From assembly GCA_030691295.1 (NCBI GenBank), contig JAUYEQ010000345.1:1-5099 (forward strand): a DNA stretch of 5,099 nt, read 5' to 3'. The notes beneath the pieces were generated by a model, which worked only from the letters and a program-made list of their open reading frames with translations, did not search any database and had not been told where the DNA came from. Origin of the DNA: Bacteroidota bacterium. Lineage in GTDB: Bacteria; Bacteroidota; Bacteroidia; Bacteroidales; Prolixibacteraceae. The translations under genes were made by a program, and so were the position numbers. Of the stretch, positions 1 to 5,099 are shown in pieces (position 1 is the stretch's first letter; the number at the start of each line of letters is the position of its first letter).

Positions 1-29
1 GCGAACAGCCTGTAAGCTGGGGCAAGTAA
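1..29 (+). CDS. pyrE: Probable C-terminal end of orotate phosphoribosyltransferase (partial)
   Basis: Only the last eight complete codons are present. In the frame starting at base 3 they read EQPVSWGK and end at a TAA at 27-29, which leaves 10 nt before the next gene. From family knowledge, Bacteroidota PyrE proteins tend to end in a short Trp/Pro-containing tail of the kind W-R-x-x-P-x-x-W. In this phylum pyrE commonly precedes an SRPBCC gene and birA. PyrE makes orotidine 5'-phosphate from orotate and PRPP in pyrimidine synthesis. The two other forward frames also reach stops (13-15 and 35-37), so the assignment rests on a tail resemblance and synteny. It is an inference, not a demonstrated match. 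Confidence 0.45.
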
Positions 30-39
30 TATTATAAGA

Positions 40-489
40 ATGGGTATTACCAAATATGTCAGCGACATTAAAATCGTCCAGAACAATCAGGAAATAATCT
101 ACAATTACCTTTCAAACTTCGAAAACCTTTCGAAATACGTAAACGAAGGGCTTTTGGAGAAAATGACGGAGAAAATTCCACAGATTCAGATTTCAAATTT
201 CGAATCAGATGCTGATTCTTGCCGCTTTCAAATCAGCGGAATGGGTTTGGCCGAGATCAGGATTATTGAGCGCGAACCGGCCAAAACCATTAAAATCAGC
301 AGTAGCGGAGGCCTTCCTGTCGGTATCGTTTTTTGGATACAGCTTCTTCCGGTGGATGCCTATGAAACCAAGCTTCGCCTGACTTTGGATGCCGATATGA
401 GCATGATGATTAAAATGATGGTGAACAAGAAACTGGAAGAAGGTATCAACAGCATGGCAGATATGTTGGCCGCGTTGCCTTACAGATAA
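40..489 (+). CDS. SRPBCC (START-like / polyketide cyclase-type) family protein
   Basis: This 149-residue soluble protein has no signal peptide or membrane helix. The layout fits an SRPBCC helix-grip fold. There is a first strand (about 6-14), then a short helical segment with the usual Tyr-x-Tyr-Leu-Ser-Asn-Phe-x-Asn-Leu pattern (21-30). Strand-like stretches follow (about 60-86 and 95-118), including GMGLAEIRIIEREP at 67-80. A long C-terminal helix (about 121-147) would cap the hydrophobic cavity. The family binds small hydrophobic ligands or acts as a cyclase or chaperone; no ligand or catalytic residue can be named here. The ATG at 40 is chosen because it gives a full-length domain and lies just after the upstream stop. 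No Shine-Dalgarno is visible. It is probably co-transcribed with the upstream gene and converges on birA, with 43 nt between the stop codons. Confidence 0.8.
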   Translation: MGITKYVSDIKIVQNNQEIIYNYLSNFENLSKYVNEGLLEKMTEKIPQIQISNFESDADSCRFQISGMGLAEIRIIEREPAKTIKISSSGGLPVGIVFWIQLLPVDAYETKLRLTLDADMSMMIKMMVNKKLEEGINSMADMLAALPYR

Positions 490-532
490 GAAAACGGGCA
501 AAACAAAAATGTTCAGTCTCAGTTGCCAATTT
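490..532. other. Short convergent intergenic gap
   Basis: This 43-nt gap separates the SRPBCC stop codon from the birA stop codon, which lies on the opposite strand. It holds only weak pairing: GGCAA near 497-501 with TTGCC at 523-527, plus a four-base AT-rich inner stem. Neither strand has a GC-rich stem followed by a T-run, so no intrinsic terminator can be called. Readthrough from either side, or Rho-dependent ending, is possible. Confidence 0.5.
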
Positions 533-1276
533 TCAAAGCTTGAGCAGAAATTCCACTTCTTTGAAATGAAAATCCAATATTTCGCCGTTCTGTTTTTTGA
601 TGAGTAGCTGCCCGATTTCATTCACACCAATGATTTCGCCATCAAACTCCTCCTGTTCAGACCGAAACCAATGCTTTTCATTCAGGCGGTACAATACTGA
701 AATAAATTCCCGGTCAATCTGTTCTTCTGCACCACCACGCAACAAAGAATAATACCGGTCGATTCCGGATAAAATTTCAGATAAAACCATTTCGCAATCA
801 AATTGCTGATTTGTCAGGTTTATTATTGAAACCGGATTTGGTGCATTACTGGTAAATTTGGTTTGATTTACATTGATTCCGATACCGATCACAGAACTTT
901 TAATTGAACTGTACATGATCGAATTCTCAATTAAAATTCCACCAAGTTTCTGATTGCCGGCATAAATATCATTTGGCCATTTTATCCGGAGCTGGTCAAC
1001 ATATTTGCTAAGAGCATAATAAATTCCCAGGGTAACAACTTTTGAAAGCATAAACTGACGGCGGATATCCAGAAAATCAGGAAAGACCACAATTGAAAAA
1101 GTAAGATTTTTTCCGGATTCGCTCTCCCAAAAGTTTTTCAATTGCCCACGACCTGCAGTTTGTTCGTATGCCAAAAAGACAGTACCCTCAGGGATGGAAT
1201 TTGCCTGTAATTGGCCGTTGGCATAGTTGTTGGTAGAATCAGCGCTTGGTATGCGAATTATATTATTTCCGATCAT
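533..1276 (-). CDS. birA: Biotin--[acetyl-CoA-carboxylase] ligase, monofunctional
   Basis: This enzyme activates biotin with ATP to biotinyl-5'-AMP and transfers it to the lysine of biotin carboxyl carrier domains such as acyl-CoA carboxylases. With the ATG at 1276 it has 247 residues. Visible motifs are the N-terminal Asp-Ser-Thr-Asn (13-16), the biotinyl-AMP loop Gly-Arg-Gly-Gln (42-45) followed by SGKNL (54-58), KWPND (99-103), the KLGGILIE stretch with likely adenylate-contacting Lys110 (110-117), and GIGINVN (131-137). A small SH3-like C-terminal domain probably spans about 203-247. There is no N-terminal winged helix, so unlike E. coli BirA it should not itself repress biotin genes. A TTG at 1318 would add 14 residues (MYDEFLSQKITINK). 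I prefer the ATG because the catalytic domain normally begins only about ten residues before the DSTN motif. The gene is divergent from rsfS. Confidence 0.93.
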   Translation of the reverse strand: MIGNNIIRIPSADSTNNYANGQLQANSIPEGTVFLAYEQTAGRGQLKNFWESESGKNLTFSIVVFPDFLDIRRQFMLSKVVTLGIYYALSKYVDQLRIKWPNDIYAGNQKLGGILIENSIMYSSIKSSVIGIGINVNQTKFTSNAPNPVSIINLTNQQFDCEMVLSEILSGIDRYYSLLRGGAEEQIDREFISVLYRLNEKHWFRSEQEEFDGEIIGVNEIGQLLIKKQNGEILDFHFKEVEFLLKL

Positions 1277-1315
1277 TTTATTTATTGTTATTTTTTGTGA
1301 AAGAAATTCGTCATA

Positions 1316-1323
1316 CAAGTTTA
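1316..1323 (-). promoter_or_regulatory. Weak candidate -7 element for birA
   Basis: Read on the minus strand, these bases are TAAACTTG, one mismatch from the TAnnTTTG consensus of Bacteroidota promoters. Transcription from it would begin downstream of the alternative TTG start at 1318. That would fit translation of birA from the ATG at 1276 with a leader of about 30 nt. No convincing -33 element was found, so the call is tentative. Confidence 0.25.
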
Positions 1324-1348
1324 ATCACTTATTATAAAGTAAAAAATT

Positions 1349-1356
1349 TATCTTTG
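1349..1356 (+). promoter_or_regulatory. Candidate -7 element of the rsfS-ftsH operon promoter
   Basis: The bases TATCTTTG match the Bacteroidota sigma-ABfr -7 consensus TAnnTTTG at every fixed position. They lie 18 nt before the rsfS ATG, so transcription would start around 1361-1365 and leave a short leader of roughly 10-14 nt. A clear -33 TTTG partner is not seen at the expected distance; only a weak TTTAA lies near 1320-1324. This is a consensus match, not a mapped start. Confidence 0.5.
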
Positions 1357-1374
1357 TAGTTCTAATAAATAAAT

Positions 1375-1758
1375 ATGAACAAAAGCATTGCAGAAGCAGA
1401 AACTGAACAATTGATCGAAGCCATTGTTGAAGGAATTCAAAGGAAAAAAGGAATAGAGCTGGTTAAAATTGATCTGACTAAAATTAATCATACCGAATGC
1501 AAATATTTTATTATTTGCCACGGAAACTCAAATACACAAGTTGATGCAATTGCACATTCGGTTGAAGACACTGTTGAAGAATTAATCAAAGAAAAAGCCT
1601 GGCACAAAGACGGATACCAGAATTCAATCTGGGTATTGCTCGATTATGCCGACATCATGGTTCATGTTTTTCAGAAAGAAGCCCGTAAATTATACGATCT
1701 TGAAAACCTGTGGGCAGATGCACATGTTGAATATATAAAAGAAGATAATAAGAAATAA
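1375..1758 (+). CDS. rsfS: Ribosomal silencing factor RsfS (Iojap/DUF143 family)
   Basis: In its family RsfS binds ribosomal protein uL14 on the large subunit and blocks joining with the small subunit, lowering translation in starvation or stationary phase. The 127 residues cover the whole domain. A helical N-terminus (5-25) is followed by the central strand DLTKINHTECKYFIICHG (33-50) and the helix around 53-74. The hallmark C-terminal block comprises W86, D90-Y91-A92-D93, H97-V98-F99, R104, Y107-D108-L109-E110 and L112-W113-A114-D115-A116. The usual family form is D-Y-G-D; here Ala92 replaces Gly. The ATG at 1375 follows the candidate promoter directly and gives normal length; the upstream sequence is A/T-rich without a Shine-Dalgarno. 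It is the first gene of the operon and ends 2 nt before ftsH. In many other bacteria rsfS instead sits next to nadD. Confidence 0.95.
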   Translation: MNKSIAEAETEQLIEAIVEGIQRKKGIELVKIDLTKINHTECKYFIICHGNSNTQVDAIAHSVEDTVEELIKEKAWHKDGYQNSIWVLLDYADIMVHVFQKEARKLYDLENLWADAHVEYIKEDNKK

Positions 1759-1760
1759 AA

Positions 1761-3788
1761 ATGGCAGATAAGAAAATCAATAAAGCTAAGCCCGTTTTGG
1801 GCAACACGAAACCAATGAACAATGTTCCGAAGATTAATCCATACTGGATTTACGGAGTAATCATCATTGCTTTTCTGGCTATTCAGTGGTTCACCCTGGG
1901 AGCAGGACCTGTTGAGACCAATTGGATGGAAGTAAAAAACACCATGCTTCAGAGTAACGACATCAAAAAAATCATCGTTATAAACCGGGAAGAGGCGCAA
2001 ATTTACCTGAAAGATACCAGTTACGATAAATATACTGAAAAGCTAAAAAACGGTTTTACCGCACCTGCTAAAATCGGACCTCATTTCTTTTTCACAATTG
2101 GTTCGGTAGAAACATTTGAAGCCAGTTTGCAGGAAGCACAGGAAAGTTTATCACCTGACAACAAAATTAGTGTCGAGTACAAAACGGTTCACAACTACTT
2201 AGGAGAATTGCTCAACTGGATACTACCATTTGCAATTATCATCCTCATTTGGTGGTTTATTTTCAAACGAATGAGCAAAGGTGCCGGTGGTGGCGGTGCC
2301 GGAAATATTTTCAATGTCGGGAAATCGCAGGCGAAAGTATTTGACAAAGATTCAAGGGTTTCAACCAATTTCAAGGATGTGGCAGGCCTGGCCGAAGCCA
2401 AACAGGAAGTGGAAGAAATTGTTGATTTTTTGAAAAGCCCCGAAAAATTTACCAAACTGGGAGGTAAAATTCCGAAAGGCGCACTTTTGGTTGGCCCTCC
2501 GGGAACCGGAAAAACCTTGCTTGCAAAAGCAGTAGCAGGCGAAGCAAACGTTCCGTTTTTCTCCATGTCGGGTTCCGATTTTGTTGAAATGTTTGTCGGA
2601 GTAGGCGCTTCACGTGTCCGCGATTTATTCAAGCAAGCCAAAGAAAAAGCTCCGTGTATTGTTTTTATCGACGAAATTGACGCGATAGGACGTGCCCGTG
2701 GCAAAAACCCAAACATGGGTTCAAACGACGAACGCGAAAATACATTGAACCAGCTTCTAACTGAAATGGATGGTTTTGACACCAATTCAGGAGTAATAAT
2801 ACTGGCTGCCACCAACCGTGCCGACATTCTCGACAGAGCTTTGATGCGTGCCGGACGTTTCGACCGACAAATTCATGTTGAACTTCCCGACCTCAACGAA
2901 CGTCAGGAAATATTTAACGTGCATTTAAAACCGATCAAACTATCTCCTGAAGTTCAGGCATCATTCCTGGCCAGACAGACTCCCGGTTTTTCAGGAGCCG
3001 ACATTGCCAATGTTTGCAACGAATCGGCGCTGATTGCTGCCCGTAAAAACAAAGATATCGTCGAAAAACAAGACTTTCTGGATGCAGTTGACCGCATCAT
3101 AGGTGGACTTGAAAAGAAAAATAAAATCATTTCGGTGGATGAAAAGCGCAGAATCGCCTATCATGAAGCCGGACATGCCACTATCAGCTGGTTGCTCGAA
3201 CATGCACATCCTTTGGTAAAAGTAACCATCGTTCCCCGCGGAAAAGCATTGGGAGCCGCCTGGTATCTTCCTGAAGAACGTTCGATCACCACCAAAGAAC
3301 AACTGCTCGACGAAATGTGCTCGGCACTCGGAGGAAGGGCTGCGGAACAAATTTCATTCAGAAGCATCTCTTCAGGAGCTCAAAACGATCTTGAAAAAGT
3401 GACCAAACAAGCTTATGCAATGGTTAGCATTTTTGGTATGAGCGAAAAAGTTGGGAACGTTAGTTTCTACGATTCAACCGGTCAGAATGAATTTGGGTTC
3501 AGCAAACCTTACAGTGAAAAAACTGCCGAACTGATTGATGCAGAATCGAAACAACTGATTGAAACGCAATACGTGAGGGCGCTGGAAGTACTGAACAATC
3601 ACAAGGATGGCCACCAAAAACTGGCGGAACTGCTGCTTGACAAAGAAGTGATTTTCAGTGAAGATCTTGAGCATATCTTCGGTCACCGCACATGGGAAAA
3701 ACCTTTAATGGTGAGCGAATCGAAAAAAGAGCAGCCTGCTGAATTACCGGGAAAACCTGAAGTAAACGTTGAATCGGTGCCCTTTTAA
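1761..3788 (+). CDS. ftsH: ATP-dependent zinc metalloprotease FtsH
   Basis: FtsH is a hexameric inner-membrane AAA+ protease that extracts and degrades membrane proteins and short-lived regulators. The 675 residues show an unusually basic cytoplasmic N-terminus (1-27), TM1 (about 28-47), an extracytoplasmic domain (about 48-149) and TM2 (about 150-168). A Gly-rich linker (174-181) leads to the AAA+ module. That module has Walker A GPPGTGKT (245-252), pore motif F278-V279-G280, Walker B VFIDEID (301-307) and the second region of homology with arginines R363 and R366 (351-369). The peptidase has zinc motif HEAGH (468-472) and likely third ligand D543 in SSGAQND. All key residues are intact, so it should be active. 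A Lys/Glu/Pro-rich tail (about 650-675) is probably flexible. The ATG at 1761 comes 2 nt after the rsfS stop. The stop TAA shares its last A with the next gene's ATG, suggesting translational coupling. Confidence 0.98.
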   Translation: MADKKINKAKPVLGNTKPMNNVPKINPYWIYGVIIIAFLAIQWFTLGAGPVETNWMEVKNTMLQSNDIKKIIVINREEAQIYLKDTSYDKYTEKLKNGFTAPAKIGPHFFFTIGSVETFEASLQEAQESLSPDNKISVEYKTVHNYLGELLNWILPFAIIILIWWFIFKRMSKGAGGGGAGNIFNVGKSQAKVFDKDSRVSTNFKDVAGLAEAKQEVEEIVDFLKSPEKFTKLGGKIPKGALLVGPPGTGKTLLAKAVAGEANVPFFSMSGSDFVEMFVGVGASRVRDLFKQAKEKAPCIVFIDEIDAIGRARGKNPNMGSNDERENTLNQLLTEMDGFDTNSGVIILAATNRADILDRALMRAGRFDRQIHVELPDLNERQEIFNVHLKPIKLSPEVQASFLARQTPGFSGADIANVCNESALIAARKNKDIVEKQDFLDAVDRIIGGLEKKNKIISVDEKRRIAYHEAGHATISWLLEHAHPLVKVTIVPRGKALGAAWYLPEERSITTKEQLLDEMCSALGGRAAEQISFRSISSGAQNDLEKVTKQAYAMVSIFGMSEKVGNVSFYDSTGQNEFGFSKPYSEKTAELIDAESKQLIETQYVRALEVLNNHKDGHQKLAELLLDKEVIFSEDLEHIFGHRTWEKPLMVSESKKEQPAELPGKPEVNVESVPF

Positions 3789-4423
3789 TGGAATCAGCAA
3801 GAAATAATATTCTGGCCAAACTAAAGGCCGCGCAGGAAAAAAGAGGTGAAATTGGGGAGAATATCCCCGATTTCACCTCTCCTGTATACCATGCCCTCAA
3901 CGAATCGCTGGTTCAGGAATTTAAAACAAACCTTGAACTTATTGGCGGAAAAGTTATTCTGTGCGAAACAGAATCTGAAATTGCAACCCAGGTAAAACTG
4001 ATTTGCGAGGAGAAAAATCAGGATAAACTCTTTTGCACTGATCCAAACCTGCTAAAAATGCTAAACGGTTTGCTAAAAACAAATTCAGCAGAAAACGATT
4101 TTTTAAGCCTGAATACTGGACTTACAGGCTGTGAATTTCTGGTTGCCCATCTTGGTTCTGTTTTAATCAGTTCAGCACAAATTTCGGGACGCAGGCTGAA
4201 TGTTTTTCCTGAAACGCACATAATCGTAGCCCACGAAGCACAAATAGTTGATTATTTAGACAACGCTCTTGAAAAGTTGCAGGAAAAATATAAAAATAAA
4301 TTACCTTCGCTCATAAGCAACATCACCGGACCGAGCCGCACTGCCGACATTGAAAAAACCCTGGTAATGGGTATGCACGGACCAAAAAACTTGATTGTAA
4401 TTATTGCCTGTGAACCTTTTTAA
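3788..4423 (+). CDS. LUD domain protein (LutC/YkgG-like)
   Basis: This 211-residue soluble protein resembles the LUD (lactate utilization) family typified by LutC/YkgG. An N-terminal helix (2-16) and a variable linker (17-31) lead to a Rossmann-like half: the FKTNLELIGGKVILCETESE region (45-64) and the Leu-Phe-Cys-Thr-Asp strand (81-85). Next come GCEFLVAHLGSVL (114-126), the PETHIIVAHEAQIV strand (141-154), and the signature GPSRTADIE (181-189) with GMHGP (195-199). LutC works with LutA and LutB in L-lactate oxidation, but neither is in this window. Its position after ftsH, common in Bacteroidota, argues against assuming that role, so the function is unassigned. The ATG at 3788 overlaps the ftsH stop by one base. 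Codons 19-31 form a strong inverted repeat, listed separately. Confidence 0.88.
   Translation: MESARNNILAKLKAAQEKRGEIGENIPDFTSPVYHALNESLVQEFKTNLELIGGKVILCETESEIATQVKLICEEKNQDKLFCTDPNLLKMLNGLLKTNSAENDFLSLNTGLTGCEFLVAHLGSVLISSAQISGRRLNVFPETHIIVAHEAQIVDYLDNALEKLQEKYKNKLPSLISNITGPSRTADIEKTLVMGMHGPKNLIVIIACEPF
3842..3880 (+). repeat. Intragenic inverted repeat / predicted strong RNA hairpin
   Basis: Bases 3842-3858 pair with 3864-3880 to give a 17-bp stem, 16 Watson-Crick pairs plus one T·G wobble (3853/3869), closed by a 5-nt loop (GAATA, 3859-3863). The arms begin AGAGGTGAAAT and end ATTTCACCTCT. The element spans exactly 13 codons (19-31) of the LUD gene and starts 53 nt after the ftsH stop. 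The DNA that follows (CCTGTATACC) has no T-run, so it is not a classical intrinsic terminator. No second copy was seen in the window. The pairing is read directly from the sequence; any role is inference. Confidence 0.85.
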
Positions 4424-4433
4424 ACTATTTGCC

Positions 4434-4640
4434 ATGGAAAAAGATTGGGTATGCGTTTTTCAAACCGGACAAAACTTTCAGGCTGAGATTGCAAAAGAAA
4501 TACTTGAGAACGAAGAGATTCAATGTGTTATCCTCAACAATCTCGATTCAACCTTTCCTTCAATCAGCGATATTGAAGTGATGGTACACAAAGAATTTGC
4601 AGAAAAAGCCACCGAACTTTTAAAAGATTTAATCAATTGA
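4434..4640 (+). CDS. DUF2007 family small protein
   Basis: This 68-residue soluble protein looks like DUF2007 (putative prokaryotic signal-transducing protein), whose biochemical role is unknown. It shows the usual small alpha/beta pattern. A first strand with W5-V6-C7-V8-F9 is followed by a helix starting near A18-E19-I20-A21-K22 (about 14-27), then the I29-Q30-C31-V32-I33-L34-N35-N36 strand. A D38-S39 turn, the I47-E48-V49-M50-V51 strand and a final helix (about 54-67) complete it. I chose the ATG at 4434, 10 nt after the LUD stop, because the family typically begins a few residues before the Trp. A TTG at 4404 would add ten unconserved residues and overlap the LUD gene. The stop codon overlaps the cdsA start, so the two are probably translated together. 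Confidence 0.8.
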   Translation: MEKDWVCVFQTGQNFQAEIAKEILENEEIQCVILNNLDSTFPSISDIEVMVHKEFAEKATELLKDLIN

Positions 4641-5099
4641 AGAAATTAATAACTCGAACGATTACCGGAATCGTTCTGGTTTTAGTTATGCTGACTGCAA
4701 TCATGGTCAGTAAATACAGTTATGCACTTTTGTTCCTTGCAATAATTATTGGAGGATTAACCGAATTCATCAGCCTTTTTAAAAAGTCTGATGTTAAACC
4801 AAATAAGTGGTTTATCTATCTGATTTCCATCCTTTCGTTCGTTTCCTCATTTCTGGCAGTCCAGGGAATACTTGAATTCAACTATTTTTTTTTAATCTTC
4901 CCGGCAATACTGTTAGTTATGGCAGGAGAACTATTCCGTAAAAAAGAAAAACCTGCCGAGAACATCGCTGTTTCCATTTTCAGCATTCTTTACATCGCCA
5001 TTCCACTTTCACTCATCAATTTCCTTGTTTTTCCCGGGCAGCATTACGGAAATGATTATGCTCCAAAATTATTGATTGCAATCTTTGCTTTGATCTGGA
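4637..5099 (+). CDS. cdsA: Phosphatidate cytidylyltransferase CdsA, N-terminal part (cut by window edge)
   Basis: CdsA makes CDP-diacylglycerol from phosphatidic acid and CTP in the inner membrane, the branch point for all phospholipids. The frame is open from a TTG at 4637 to the right edge (154 codons) and begins MKKLITRTITGIVLVLVML, a typical Bacteroidota CdsA N-terminus. Hydrophobic segments lie at about 9-24, 28-48, 58-76, 81-98, 111-132 and from 143 to the edge. Charged turns such as FRKKEKPAEN (100-109) separate them. The fragment stops at ALIW, just where the family's conserved Trp-x-x-Asp and later CDP-alcohol signature would begin, so catalytic residues are not visible. TTG is the only start giving the basic N-terminus. 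It overlaps the DUF2007 TGA (TTGA, 4637-4640), a coupling arrangement. A run of nine T lies at 4885-4893 with the frame intact across it. Confidence 0.9.
   Translation, partial: MKKLITRTITGIVLVLVMLTAIMVSKYSYALLFLAIIIGGLTEFISLFKKSDVKPNKWFIYLISILSFVSSFLAVQGILEFNYFFLIFPAILLVMAGELFRKKEKPAENIAVSIFSILYIAIPLSLINFLVFPGQHYGNDYAPKLLIAIFALIW

Larger units (their letters stand above)
1277..1374. promoter_or_regulatory. Divergent A/T-rich promoter region between birA and rsfS
   Basis: This 98-bp non-coding stretch lies between the preferred birA ATG on the minus strand and the rsfS ATG on the plus strand. It is strongly A/T-rich with several A and T tracts (for example 1341-1346), as expected for a two-way promoter. 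It must drive both birA and the rsfS-ftsH-LUD-DUF2007-cdsA operon unless internal promoters exist. No biotin-operator-like palindrome and no riboswitch-like structure was recognised. Confidence 0.6.

Noticed and set aside
496..527. Possible terminator hairpin between the convergent SRPBCC gene and birA
   Set aside because: Only a 5-bp GGCAA/TTGCC pairing with a poor interior exists, with no GC-rich stem or adjoining T-run on either strand.
205..621. 138-codon minus-strand open frame across the SRPBCC gene and the end of birA
   Set aside because: It overlaps two well-supported genes in other frames and its translation resembles no family I recognise.
1671..2000. Minus-strand open frame of 109 codons over the rsfS-ftsH junction
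   Set aside because: It is antisense to the conserved ends of both genes and has low-complexity, Phe/Ser-rich composition typical of a shadow frame.
2280..2302. GGTGCCGG direct repeat pair in ftsH
   Set aside because: It encodes the ordinary Gly-rich linker after the second membrane segment of FtsH, so the repeat is explained by glycine and alanine codons.
2195..2827. 210-codon minus-strand open frame opposite ftsH
   Set aside because: It lies entirely antisense to the conserved AAA+ region of ftsH, shows no recognisable domain, and its composition is what the codon structure of ftsH would produce on the other strand.
3842..3880. Reading the inverted repeat as an intrinsic terminator of ftsH
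   Set aside because: The stem is strong but no T-run follows it, and the downstream genes share the operon with very short spacing. It is kept as a hairpin, not a terminator.
3655..3900. Minus-strand open frame of 81 codons across the ftsH-LUD junction
   Set aside because: It spans a coupled gene junction on the wrong strand and crosses the inverted repeat; no family features are visible.
4404..4433. Upstream TTG extension of the DUF2007 gene
   Set aside because: It would add ten residues unlike the family and overlap the LUD gene. The ATG at 4434 gives the normal domain start.

Overview
The window is an ordinary chromosomal housekeeping segment of a Bacteroidota bacterium, most likely class Bacteroidia and perhaps close to Marinilabiliales/Prolixibacteraceae. 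The phylum call rests on several things: the gene order (end of pyrE, SRPBCC protein, birA, rsfS, ftsH, LUD protein, DUF2007 protein, cdsA), the protein sequence flavour, moderate-to-low GC by eye, starts without Shine-Dalgarno sequences preceded by A/T-rich DNA, and a TAnnTTTG-type -7 promoter element ahead of rsfS. The assignment below phylum level is an inference.

Layout: positions 1-29 look like the last codons of pyrE. A plus-strand SRPBCC (START-like) gene follows at 40-489. A convergent minus-strand birA (biotin protein ligase without the regulatory HTH domain) occupies 533-1276. A 98-bp A/T-rich divergent region (1277-1374) carries a good promoter match for the plus strand. From 1375 to the right edge runs a tightly packed plus-strand operon: rsfS, ftsH (2-nt gap), a LUD/LutC-like gene (1-nt overlap), a DUF2007 gene (10-nt gap) and cdsA. 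cdsA starts at a TTG codon overlapping the previous stop by 3 nt and runs off the window just before its expected catalytic region.

Functionally the operon joins ribosome silencing (RsfS), membrane proteostasis (FtsH) and phospholipid precursor synthesis (CdsA) with two poorly understood small proteins (LUD and DUF2007). BirA links to lipid synthesis through biotinylation of acyl-CoA carboxylases. No tRNA, rRNA, CRISPR, mobile element, origin or convincing intrinsic terminator was seen, and no new defence or mobile system was found.

The most unusual signal is a 17-bp-stem, 5-nt-loop inverted repeat (3842-3880) inside codons 19-31 of the LUD gene, 53 nt past the ftsH stop codon. It could be an mRNA-stability or attenuation element rather than simple coding sequence.
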